Positions 1 through 5,346 of a stretch of DNA of 11,160 nucleotides are shown here, piece by piece. Position 1 is the stretch's first letter. Every line of letters starts with the position of its first letter. This DNA is from an uncultured Campylobacter sp. (GTDB taxonomy: Bacteria > Campylobacterota > Campylobacteria > Campylobacterales > Campylobacteraceae). The stretch spans positions 1 to 11,160 of the forward strand of contig NZ_CALIBF010000089.1 of the NCBI RefSeq assembly GCF_938045465.1, written 5' to 3'. The notes beneath the pieces are model-generated. The model was given only the letters and a program-made list of their open reading frames with translations. It was not told the origin of the DNA and did not search any database. The translations under genes and the position numbers were made by a program.

Positions 1-2
1 CT

Positions 3-122
3 GCCTGCGTGTTCGGTAAATTTAGACCGCTTAGCGGCGCAAGTATTGCCCGCGCGATGATAAATGCGGCTCGCAGCGACGCGTGCGGCGTGCAAATCTA
101 CGAGCCGCGGGAATTTCTATAA
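3..122 (+). CDS. C-terminal fragment of an NAD(P)-binding oxidoreductase-like protein
   Basis: The third frame is open from the window edge to a TAA at 120-122, giving 39 residues. The peptide includes FGKFRPLSGASIARAMINAA and then GVQIYEPREF. This pattern (a 'rPlSg..iArAMi.aA' helix, then a short 'gv.iYe..e' strand at the very C-terminus) resembles the end of TIP30/YraR-like short-chain NAD(P)-binding proteins, where the helix closes the Rossmann-type domain. The catalytic and nucleotide-binding parts lie outside the window, so substrate and activity cannot be judged. The other two forward frames stop within 60 bases. The family call rests on a short tail and is tentative; that this is a real coding end is more secure. 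Confidence 0.5.
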   Translation, partial: ACVFGKFRPLSGASIARAMINAARSDACGVQIYEPREFL

Positions 123-494
123 ATCGCGAGTAAAATTTCAGCGCAAGAGCAGGATTAAATTTAAAACTAAAGTTTTAGGCAGTGTGGATAAAATTTTATA
201 AATTGATCTACTTAAATTAAATTTTAAATTTAATATAATTTTATAGTAAAATTTCTCGCTTGAAATTTTGCGTACCATGTTGTTGCAAAATTTTGTTATA
301 AAACCCTATGCTAAAATTTTAGAACTAAATTTGCGGTGTATTTAGTTTAGCCGCGAATAAAGTCTCCTAGGGCTTCAAGCTCGCATGCGGTTATGGCAAC
401 TTCAAGCCCCGAAACAATCGTAAGTTTTACAAGTTTTATAAATCTGCGACATTAAATTCTAAAAATTATGAGCTACTTAGGAGGCGAAAATGGT
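123..494. other. AT-rich intergenic region with one GC-rich island
   Basis: About 370 bases without a supported gene. Most of it is very AT-rich with repeated AAATTT/AAAATTTT. A TATAAT at 234-239 (+) could be a -10 box, but no gene with a good ribosome site follows it. Bases 347-410 are clearly more GC-rich and hold the stem-loop listed separately. The reverse strand of this island is open over 35 codons (451 down to a stop at 347-349) but has no ATG, GTG or TTG start, so I do not call a gene. A decayed gene remnant or an untranslated RNA are both possible. Confidence 0.6.
370..409. repeat. Inverted repeat / stem-loop in intergenic island
   Basis: GGGCTTCAAG (370-379) faces CTTCAAGCCC (400-409). 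They pair as 6 bp, one C·C mismatch, then 3 bp. The 20-base loop contains the 8-base palindrome CGCATGCG (382-389). No T-run follows on the plus strand and none is visible on the minus side, so it does not look like a simple intrinsic terminator. Confidence 0.45.
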
Positions 495-509
495 CTATTT
501 TTTCGCTTC
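481..509 (-). terminator. Possible terminator of the SapC-family gene
   Basis: On the minus strand GAAGCGAAAA (509-500) pairs with TTTTCGCCTC (490-481), with one A·C mismatch and a loop of about 9 bases. The stop codon of the SapC-family gene (495-497) lies in the loop. The U's are in the 3' arm of the stem rather than after it, so it is a weak intrinsic terminator at best. Confidence 0.35.
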
Positions 510-1181
510 TTTCGGCGCTGCCGGCGGATCGAGCTGCATGATCTTATCGCCTAGGCGCTGAAAATTTGCAAGGCTTTTTAGATGAAAATACGCTAGCTCC
601 AGATATCCGCGGCGCGCAAAATCCGCAAGTTTTTTATCGCTTAGCTTCAAAAGCTTTTCGCGATTTACGACCGAAAAGCCGTTTAACAGGGACGATTCCT
701 TGCCGCTAGAGTTGATACCGAGCTCCTTGGCTTCTAAAATCCCCGCCTTTTGAAATTCCGCCGCGGCAACGCGCGTGCGCATATCCAAATCGGCGTAATT
801 TTTCATCACCTCTTTTAAATTTTGTAAAAACGGCGTCGGCTTGCCGTCTTTAAAAAGCGCCTCGCCGTCGCCTTTGATCTGCTGCGCGTCCTTATCGAAG
901 CAGATCGCCGTCTGCTCGCCGATCTGGGCTAGGAAAAACGGATAATTCTGCACCGAGGAGGGCACCGTTCCTTTATAATCCTTATCGATTAGAATGTTTT
1001 TGGTGCGCCCTAGCAGCGCCACCATTTTGGGCTCTTTTTCGATGGTAAATACGATAACGAGGTTGTCCGCGCAAAACGGGATCTCCGGTGCGATCACCGG
1101 CACGAAAGGCGCGGTAGGGAATGCATCCGCGTGATACTGTAAATCCGCGTGTTTAACGCTATCTAATACGACTGGGGTCAT
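495..1181 (-). CDS. SapC-family protein
   Basis: A 228-residue protein matching the SapC family (PF07277) in length and pattern. The N-terminal part has 'APEIPFCADNLVIVFT' and 'MVALLG...NILID', then SSVQNYPFFLAQ and an acidic 'AICFDKDAQQI' segment. 'ALFKDGKPTPFLQN' and a C-terminal 'LLNGFSVVNREKLLKLSD...LELAYFHLKSLANFQRL' complete the family pattern. In Campylobacter fetus, sapC sits next to the S-layer secretion genes sapDEF, but its biochemical role is not established. No S-layer protein or type I secretion gene is visible here, so it appears as an orphan. There is no signal peptide or membrane segment, and the tail is Ala/Pro/Lys-rich. The start is set by AAAGGA about six bases upstream of ATG and a TATAAT box behind it. 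It is divergent from cysQ. Family assignment is fairly firm; function is unknown. Confidence 0.82.
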   Translation of the reverse strand: MTPVVLDSVKHADLQYHADAFPTAPFVPVIAPEIPFCADNLVIVFTIEKEPKMVALLGRTKNILIDKDYKGTVPSSVQNYPFFLAQIGEQTAICFDKDAQQIKGDGEALFKDGKPTPFLQNLKEVMKNYADLDMRTRVAAAEFQKAGILEAKELGINSSGKESSLLNGFSVVNREKLLKLSDKKLADFARRGYLELAYFHLKSLANFQRLGDKIMQLDPPAAPKEAKK

Positions 1182-1206
1182 GTTGATCCTTTAAAAAATT
1201 TTAGCA

Positions 1207-1212
1207 ATTATA
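1207..1212 (-). promoter_or_regulatory. -10 box for the SapC-family gene
   Basis: The minus strand reads TATAAT, 25 bases upstream of the ATG at 1181, in an AT-rich stretch typical of Campylobacter sigma-70 promoters, which lack a clear -35. Inferred from sequence only. Confidence 0.5.
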
Positions 1213-1302
1213 TAAAAAAGAATATTAAAATTCTAAAGGGTTTTGAAATTTTGCCTGTTTTTTTATTTGCGTAAATTTAGACTATTAAAATTTTAAATTT
1301 AG

Positions 1303-1308
1303 TAAAAT
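1303..1308 (+). promoter_or_regulatory. Possible -10 box for cysQ
   Basis: TAAAAT lies about 25 bases upstream of the cysQ ATG, after alternating A/T tracts. The region is so AT-rich that other boxes (for example around 1284-1290) are possible. Confidence 0.3.
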
Positions 1309-1332
1309 TACCTTAAATTTAAAGGAGCGCAG

Positions 1333-2106
1333 ATGGATTTAAACGAGCTTTTAGCGCTTGCTGAGGACGCCGCAAAAAAGGCAAACGCCGCGATAATGCA
1401 AAATTACGACAAATTCGATGTTTTCGTCAAAGCGGACAAATCGCCGCTTACGAATGCCGATCTTGCGGCAAACGATGCAATAATGCGCACTCTAGAGCCC
1501 AGCGGCATCGCGATCTGCTCGGAAGAGCGCGTGCTGGATAGCAAACAGCGCATGAGCGAGGAGAGATTTTGGCTCATAGATCCGCTGGACGGCACGAAGG
1601 AGTTTATCGCGCGCAACGGCGAGTTTTGCGTCTGCATCGCGCTGATCGAGTATGGGCGCCCGATTTTAGCGGTAATCGGCGTGCCCGTAAGCGGCGACAT
1701 ATATAGCTCAAATGGCGGCGGAGTTTATAAAAACGGCGTACTGCTCGCTCGTCCCACTAGCGCGCCGCAAATCTTCATGCACGGCCATCATAGCAAATCC
1801 GAAAAATATCCGCAATTCGCGCAAAAATTTAAAATGCAGCTCGTGCGCAAAGGCTCTGCGATAAAATTTTGCATCTTAGCCGAGGGGGGTGCGAGCGCGT
1901 ATGCGAGATTTAGCGACTGCTCGCTTTGGGACATCGCCGCGGGAGATTTTTTGCTGCATCAAAGCGGCGGAGCGGTAGTGGATCTAAAGACGATGAAGGC
2001 ACCGCTCTATAACGGAAAAAGCCTGATAAATAACCATTATTTGGCGGTCGGCGCGAATGCGATGAAAAATTTATCTGAAATGTTAGAATTCGCAAAGAAT
2101 TTTTAA
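1333..2106 (+). CDS. cysQ: 3'(2'),5'-bisphosphate nucleotidase CysQ
   Basis: A 257-residue member of the inositol monophosphatase/FIG superfamily, CysQ branch. CysQ is a Mg-dependent enzyme that removes the 3'-phosphate from PAP (3'-phosphoadenosine 5'-phosphate), recycling the by-product of sulfate-donor reactions. Visible motifs: the metal-binding acids SEE (63-65), the signature WLIDPLDGTKEF (80-91) with D83, D86, G87 and T88, GSAIKF (174-179) and the second metal motif WDIAAGD (199-205). Length is usual for the family. AAAGGAG seven bases before ATG fixes the start. It is divergent from the SapC-family gene, and the prepilin gene begins 63 bases downstream with its own promoter and no obvious terminator between. 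A different monophosphatase substrate cannot be excluded by motif alone. Confidence 0.9.
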   Translation: MDLNELLALAEDAAKKANAAIMQNYDKFDVFVKADKSPLTNADLAANDAIMRTLEPSGIAICSEERVLDSKQRMSEERFWLIDPLDGTKEFIARNGEFCVCIALIEYGRPILAVIGVPVSGDIYSSNGGGVYKNGVLLARPTSAPQIFMHGHHSKSEKYPQFAQKFKMQLVRKGSAIKFCILAEGGASAYARFSDCSLWDIAAGDFLLHQSGGAVVDLKTMKAPLYNGKSLINNHYLAVGANAMKNLSEMLEFAKNF

Positions 2107-2128
2107 GTTAAATTTATAGTAAACGCTC

Positions 2129-2134
2129 TATAAT
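2129..2134 (+). promoter_or_regulatory. -10 box for the prepilin gene
   Basis: TATAAT stands 35 bases upstream of the prepilin ATG, within the 63-base cysQ-prepilin gap. It suggests the prepilin gene has its own promoter, though readthrough from cysQ is possible. Confidence 0.5.
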
Positions 2135-2169
2135 ATAAGTCCAAAAATTTTTTATCAAAGGATAAAAAC

Positions 2170-2553
2170 ATGAAGGGCTTTACTATGATCGAATTAATTT
2201 TCGTGATCGTGATTTTAGGTGTTTTGGCGGCAATTGCCATTCCAAAACTAGCAGCTACGCGCGATGATGCAGAGGTGGTGAGGACGGCGCATAACGTAGC
2301 TACGTCACTCAACGATTTAATGGGTTACTATACGGCACAAGGTGAATATAACCAGGATTTTTCACAAATGATGAATGTGCCAAATCCTATAAAGGTTAAA
2401 GGTCATATCTGCGCTACATACACATATGATAACAAGGAGCAAGTGACTTTAACCAAAGGGAGAGATGGCTTATGTGATCGGGTATGGAGTATGCCGGGAC
2501 TTAAAAATATAGATAATATCTATAGCTCAAATGCTCTTATTATAGTCCAATGA
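2170..2553 (+). CDS. Type IV prepilin-like / pseudopilin protein
   Basis: A 127-residue protein with a classic class III signal: MKG|FTMIELIFVIVILGVLAAI. A prepilin peptidase would cut after G3 and methylate F4. E8 is the conserved Glu5 of the mature protein, and a roughly 20-residue hydrophobic helix follows. The C-terminal globular part has two cysteines (C81, C102) that could form the usual pilin disulfide. Such proteins assemble in the inner membrane into pili or pseudopili, for type II secretion or DNA uptake, but no ATPase, platform or peptidase gene is nearby, so the system cannot be named. AAAGGAT before the ATG sets the start. The gene is a single unit with promoter and strong terminator, and looks AT-richer in codon choice than cysQ or pycB. 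Confidence 0.85.
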   Translation: MKGFTMIELIFVIVILGVLAAIAIPKLAATRDDAEVVRTAHNVATSLNDLMGYYTAQGEYNQDFSQMMNVPNPIKVKGHICATYTYDNKEQVTLTKGRDGLCDRVWSMPGLKNIDNIYSSNALIIVQ

Positions 2554-2554
2554 C

Positions 2555-3184
2555 CTATTTTGCGTGGGATTTAAAATCCCACGCCTTTTTATTCAAAAAT
2601 CCAAGAAAAATTCCAATCATCCAAACAATTGCGAAAAATATAAAGATAAAGCTCCAAAATTGCGCCAGATCCACGCTTTTACTTGCCGGGAATAGATACC
2701 AGCCTCCGCTATAAAGCGCCGTTAGCTTAGCTTGCAGTCCGTCTAGCGTTGTATCGGTTGGCACCGCTGGTACGTCGAATGCGCAGCTGTTAAACGGCTT
2801 AAAAATTGGCACCGCGCTTAAATCGAAATTTAAAAATCTCACCGCTCCACCGCAGCCGCTCATCCCGCTCATATCTCCGCTCCCTCGCAGTACCGTGTGA
2901 ATTTTAGCTAAATTTAATGACGATACGAAGCCCAGCGCCGCGCCGTAAAACCACACCGCATATCCGCAGATCGCGCCGTAAACGTCCTTGCCACAAACCG
3001 CTAAAATCACCGCTCCTAGCGCTATGGCGCAAAGCGCGAATCTCACGTGAATGCTAAAGCTTTCCGGATAGATAAAAAGGAATTTTTGCAAGAAAAAATA
3101 TGAAAATGCTAGCCAAAAAAGCGCCCAGATGGCACAAAAAGCGAGAAATTTTTTAGAGTATTTGTTTTGAAATTTTAAAATCAT
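2555..3184 (-). CDS. DsbB/DsbI-family membrane protein lacking the CxxC motif
   Basis: A 209-residue inner-membrane protein with four predicted helices (about 13-30, 47-63, 67-90, 175-197) and a long periplasmic loop, the DsbB/DsbI layout. DsbB proteins reoxidise DsbA-type thiol oxidases and pass electrons to quinone through a CxxC after the first helix (PCxxC in E. coli). Here the matching place, LQKFLFIYPESFSIHVRFA (32-50), reads E41-S-F-S44, so both cysteines are gone. The loop keeps C111 and C134 (SGCGG, FNSCAFDVPAVP), positions resembling the DsbA-facing pair, followed by 'GWYLFP', which I recall as common in Campylobacter DsbI. It therefore probably cannot act as a normal quinone-linked oxidase; this is inference. 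AAAGGA five bases before ATG sets the start. It is convergent with the prepilin gene and divergent from the TRAP operon. Remote membrane-protein homology makes the family call good but not certain. Confidence 0.7.
   Translation of the reverse strand: MILKFQNKYSKKFLAFCAIWALFWLAFSYFFLQKFLFIYPESFSIHVRFALCAIALGAVILAVCGKDVYGAICGYAVWFYGAALGFVSSLNLAKIHTVLRGSGDMSGMSGCGGAVRFLNFDLSAVPIFKPFNSCAFDVPAVPTDTTLDGLQAKLTALYSGGWYLFPASKSVDLAQFWSFIFIFFAIVWMIGIFLGFLNKKAWDFKSHAK
2562..2593 (+). terminator. Intrinsic terminator of the prepilin gene
   Basis: GCGTGGGATTT (2562-2572) and AAATCCCACGC (2574-2584) form a near-perfect palindrome, followed by CTTTTTATT. It starts nine bases after the prepilin stop. The same bases encode the last residues (WDFKSHA) of the convergent gene on the minus strand. 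On that strand no U-run follows, so it mainly serves the plus strand. Confidence 0.88.
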
Positions 3185-3206
3185 AAAAATCCTTTCCGCG
3201 CATAAT

Positions 3207-3215
3207 TTTATAATA
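3207..3215 (-). promoter_or_regulatory. Possible -10 region for the DsbB-like gene
   Basis: The minus strand reads TATTATAAA here, 23-31 bases upstream of the ATG at 3184. Either TATTAT or TATAAA could be the -10 box. Confidence 0.35.
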
Positions 3216-3230
3216 AATTGCAGATATTTT

Positions 3231-3239
3231 TGCTAAAAT
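3231..3239 (+). promoter_or_regulatory. Extended -10 promoter for the TRAP operon
   Basis: TGCTAAAAT is an extended -10 (TGn before TAAAAT), 41 bases upstream of the dctQ TTG start. It would give a leader of roughly 35 bases. No operator is obvious. Confidence 0.4.
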
Positions 3240-3280
3240 CCCAGCTTTTATAGCAAAAATTTCAAGCAAAGGGTAAAATT

Positions 3281-3850
3281 TTGAGGAATTTTTTACGCAA
3301 ATTAGAAAGAGCTTTTGATGCGTTCGCAAATATTTTAGGCGTATTGAGTATCGTATTTTTGGCGTTTTTAGTTATAGTCGTTTTTTACAATGTTGTGGCG
3401 CGTTATCTTTTTCCAGCCGCAAATTCCGTCGCTATGCAAGAACTTACGTGGTGGCTATATTCGGCGATGTTTTTATTCGGTGTGACCTACGCGCTCAAAG
3501 AAAATGCCCACGTTCGCGTGGATATTTTTTACGAAAAATTTAGCTCCACTGCAAAAGCGCTCATAAATATCTTAGGTACGATATTCTTCATTTTGCCTTT
3601 CGTGGCGCTCGTGGCGTTTTTTTCGATCGATTATGTGAGCGAGGCTTATACGAGCCATGAGGCCAGCGCCAATCCCGGCGGTATGCAGCATCTTTGGATC
3701 ATCAAGTCCGCAATCACGCTTAGTTACGCGTTTTTATTTATCTACGCATTTGGATTTTTGATTAAAAATATTAACGCCCTGCTTGATGTTAGGGAAAACA
3801 AAGGCTCGAAATTTCTTAGTGGGAATTCTTCGGGCGCACAGAGTGTGTGA
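3281..3850 (+). CDS. TRAP transporter small permease (DctQ family)
   Basis: A 189-residue integral membrane protein with four hydrophobic segments (about 18-40, 57-72, 92-113, 142-162), the DctQ architecture. Family features include NVVARYLF after helix 1 and 'ELTWWLYSAMFLFG...KENAHVRVD' across helix 2. The segment SANPGG then W-IIK before helix 4 is what I associate with the mannitol/chloroaromatic or keto-acid-like branch. It pairs with the large permease downstream to form a Na+-driven TRAP importer, which also needs a periplasmic binding protein not present in this window. The start is TTG at 3281, supported by AAAGGG seven bases upstream and the usual distance to helix 1; there is no ATG near. 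It is the first gene of the apparent dctQ-dctM-pycB transcription unit. Substrate is not readable from sequence; an organic acid is likely by context. Confidence 0.85.
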   Translation: MRNFLRKLERAFDAFANILGVLSIVFLAFLVIVVFYNVVARYLFPAANSVAMQELTWWLYSAMFLFGVTYALKENAHVRVDIFYEKFSSTAKALINILGTIFFILPFVALVAFFSIDYVSEAYTSHEASANPGGMQHLWIIKSAITLSYAFLFIYAFGFLIKNINALLDVRENKGSKFLSGNSSGAQSV

Positions 3851-3857
3851 GGGCAGA

Positions 3858-3947
3858 ATGAGCTTAAATTTAAAATTCTATAAATTTTACGCTTTTCGCG
3901 CTTGGGCGGAATTTTGCCACGGCAAGATAAAAGGTGGCGAGCTATGA
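3858..3947 (+). CDS. Possible 29-residue ORF coupled to the TRAP large permease
   Basis: An ATG at 3858 follows GAGGG (3849-3853), which overlaps the dctQ stop. The frame runs 29 codons and its TGA overlaps the large-permease ATG as ATGA (3944-3947). The peptide begins MSLNLKFYKFYAFRAW, is basic and aromatic, and resembles nothing I know. It fills a 93-base gap that would otherwise be an untranslated spacer inside an operon. It may be a leader whose translation feeds dctM by coupling, or chance. I cannot separate the two; codon evidence from 29 codons is weak. Confidence 0.35.
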   Translation: MSLNLKFYKFYAFRAWAEFCHGKIKGGEL

Positions 3948-5305
3948 TAGGCATAGTGATGTTTGCGGCAGCGCTTTTTATGCTGTTACTGGGATTTCCC
4001 GTTGCGTTTACGTTCGGCGCCGTGGCGGTGATTTTCGGCTTTATCTACGGACTTAGTGAGGCATGGGATTACGCGCAGGGCTTTGAAATTTTAACTGAAG
4101 CTTTCGAGGATATGAGCAGGCAGTTTTTCTCACTGATGCCTAATAGAATTTACTCGATTATGGAAAATCAGCTGCTAATTTCGGTGCCGCTTTTTATTTT
4201 AATGGGTATGATTTTGCAAAAGACTCGCCTTGCGGAGCGCTTATTAGAGTCGATGGCATTTTTATTCGGCGGCGTACGAGGCGGCGTGGCGATCAGCACT
4301 GTTTTGGTGGGCGCGTTACTTGCGGCTACGACGGGCATCGTGGGCGCGACTGTCATCGCTATGGGCGTCATCAGCTTGCCCGTGATGATGAAATACGGCT
4401 ACGATAAGCCTCTAGCTACCGGCACTATCGCTGCTGCGGGCACGCTTGGGCAGATTATTCCGCCCTCGATCGTGCTGATTATTTTAGGCGATATACTTTC
4501 GGTTTCGGTAGGTGATCTTTTCTCCGCAGCAGTTATTCCTGGGCTCGTGCTAGTGGGTTTTTACGTGATTTATATTGCGATTATTTCATATATTTGCAAA
4601 GATTATGCGCCGCCTGTTCCGCCGCTAGAGGGGCTTAGCAAATCAAAGCAAATTTTTATCGCGCTTAAAAACGTCGTGCCGGTGCTCGTGCTGATTTTGC
4701 TCGTCTTGGGATCTATTTTTGCGGGCATCGCTACGCCTACGGAGAGCTCGTCGGTAGGCTGCTTGGGTGCGATAGCGCTAGCTGTTTTGTACCGCACGTT
4801 TTCGTTTAGGCTGATCTATGACGCGCTAAAAAATACCGCTAAAATTTCGGGCATGGTTTTTATGATTTTGATGGGCGCCACGGCATTTTCGATGATTTTT
4901 TCTTACACGGGCGGAGATGAGGTCGTAAAAAATTTTATGGAGAATCTTCCCGGTCAAGCATGGGGATTTATCGCGCTTACGATGGTAGTTATCATAGTGC
5001 TTGGGTTTTTTCTCGATTATGTCGAAATTTCATATATCATTTTACCGATACTTTTGCCGATAGTAGAGTCTTTGCATATCAATCCCGTGTGGTTTGCGAT
5101 CTTAATCGCTGTAAATTTACAAACGTCGTTTATGACGCCGCCATTTGGGTTTTCGATATTTTTCTTAAAGGGCGTGACGCCGCCGCAAATCCATACCACG
5201 GATATTTACAAGGGCGTGCTACCTTTTATTTTATTGCAAATTCTAGTGCTATTAACACTCGCAATCTTTCCGGGGGTTTTTGGTTTAAAAGCTTTTTTAG
5301 GCTAG
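3944..5305 (+). CDS. TRAP transporter large permease (DctM family)
   Basis: A 453-residue, highly hydrophobic protein of the DctM family (Pfam DctM), the channel subunit of a TRAP importer, with about a dozen membrane segments. Visible hallmarks: MIGIVMFAAALFMLLLGFPV at the N-terminus, 'LLISVPLFILMGMIL', 'GGVRGGVAISTVLVGALLAATTGIVGAT', GTLGQIIPPSIVLIILGD and a C-terminal 'LQTSFMTPPFGFSIFFLKGV'. A TTG at 3902 lies in the same frame, but ATG 3944 is preferred. It has AAGGTGG six bases upstream, starts right at the first helix as family members do, and forms ATGA with the small ORF upstream. It needs the small permease and an absent binding protein. The biotin-dependent carboxyltransferase starts 41 bases later with no terminator between, which suggests cotranscription. 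Length fits the family. Confidence 0.9.
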   Translation: MIGIVMFAAALFMLLLGFPVAFTFGAVAVIFGFIYGLSEAWDYAQGFEILTEAFEDMSRQFFSLMPNRIYSIMENQLLISVPLFILMGMILQKTRLAERLLESMAFLFGGVRGGVAISTVLVGALLAATTGIVGATVIAMGVISLPVMMKYGYDKPLATGTIAAAGTLGQIIPPSIVLIILGDILSVSVGDLFSAAVIPGLVLVGFYVIYIAIISYICKDYAPPVPPLEGLSKSKQIFIALKNVVPVLVLILLVLGSIFAGIATPTESSSVGCLGAIALAVLYRTFSFRLIYDALKNTAKISGMVFMILMGATAFSMIFSYTGGDEVVKNFMENLPGQAWGFIALTMVVIIVLGFFLDYVEISYIILPILLPIVESLHINPVWFAILIAVNLQTSFMTPPFGFSIFFLKGVTPPQIHTTDIYKGVLPFILLQILVLLTLAIFPGVFGLKAFLG

Positions 5306-5346
5306 AAATATTAAAATTCACGCTAAATTTAACCTAGGAGCTAGAA

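Noticed and set aside
277..348. Short plus-strand ORF from ATG 277
   Set aside because: Only 23 codons of AT-rich sequence, no ribosome site, and no recognisable peptide.
478..561. Plus-strand ORF of 23 residues from ATG 490 behind a perfect AGGAGG
   Set aside because: It runs antisense through the end of the SapC-family gene, and the ribosome-like purines belong to the hairpin at that gene's end. Nothing else supports it.
3902..3943. Upstream TTG start for the TRAP large permease
   Set aside because: It would add 14 non-family residues and has no ribosome site. ATG 3944 has AAGGTGG and begins at the first helix.
4960..5337. 125-codon plus-strand frame overlapping the TRAP large permease
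   Set aside because: It lies inside clear DctM coding sequence in another frame, and its peptide lacks any family pattern.
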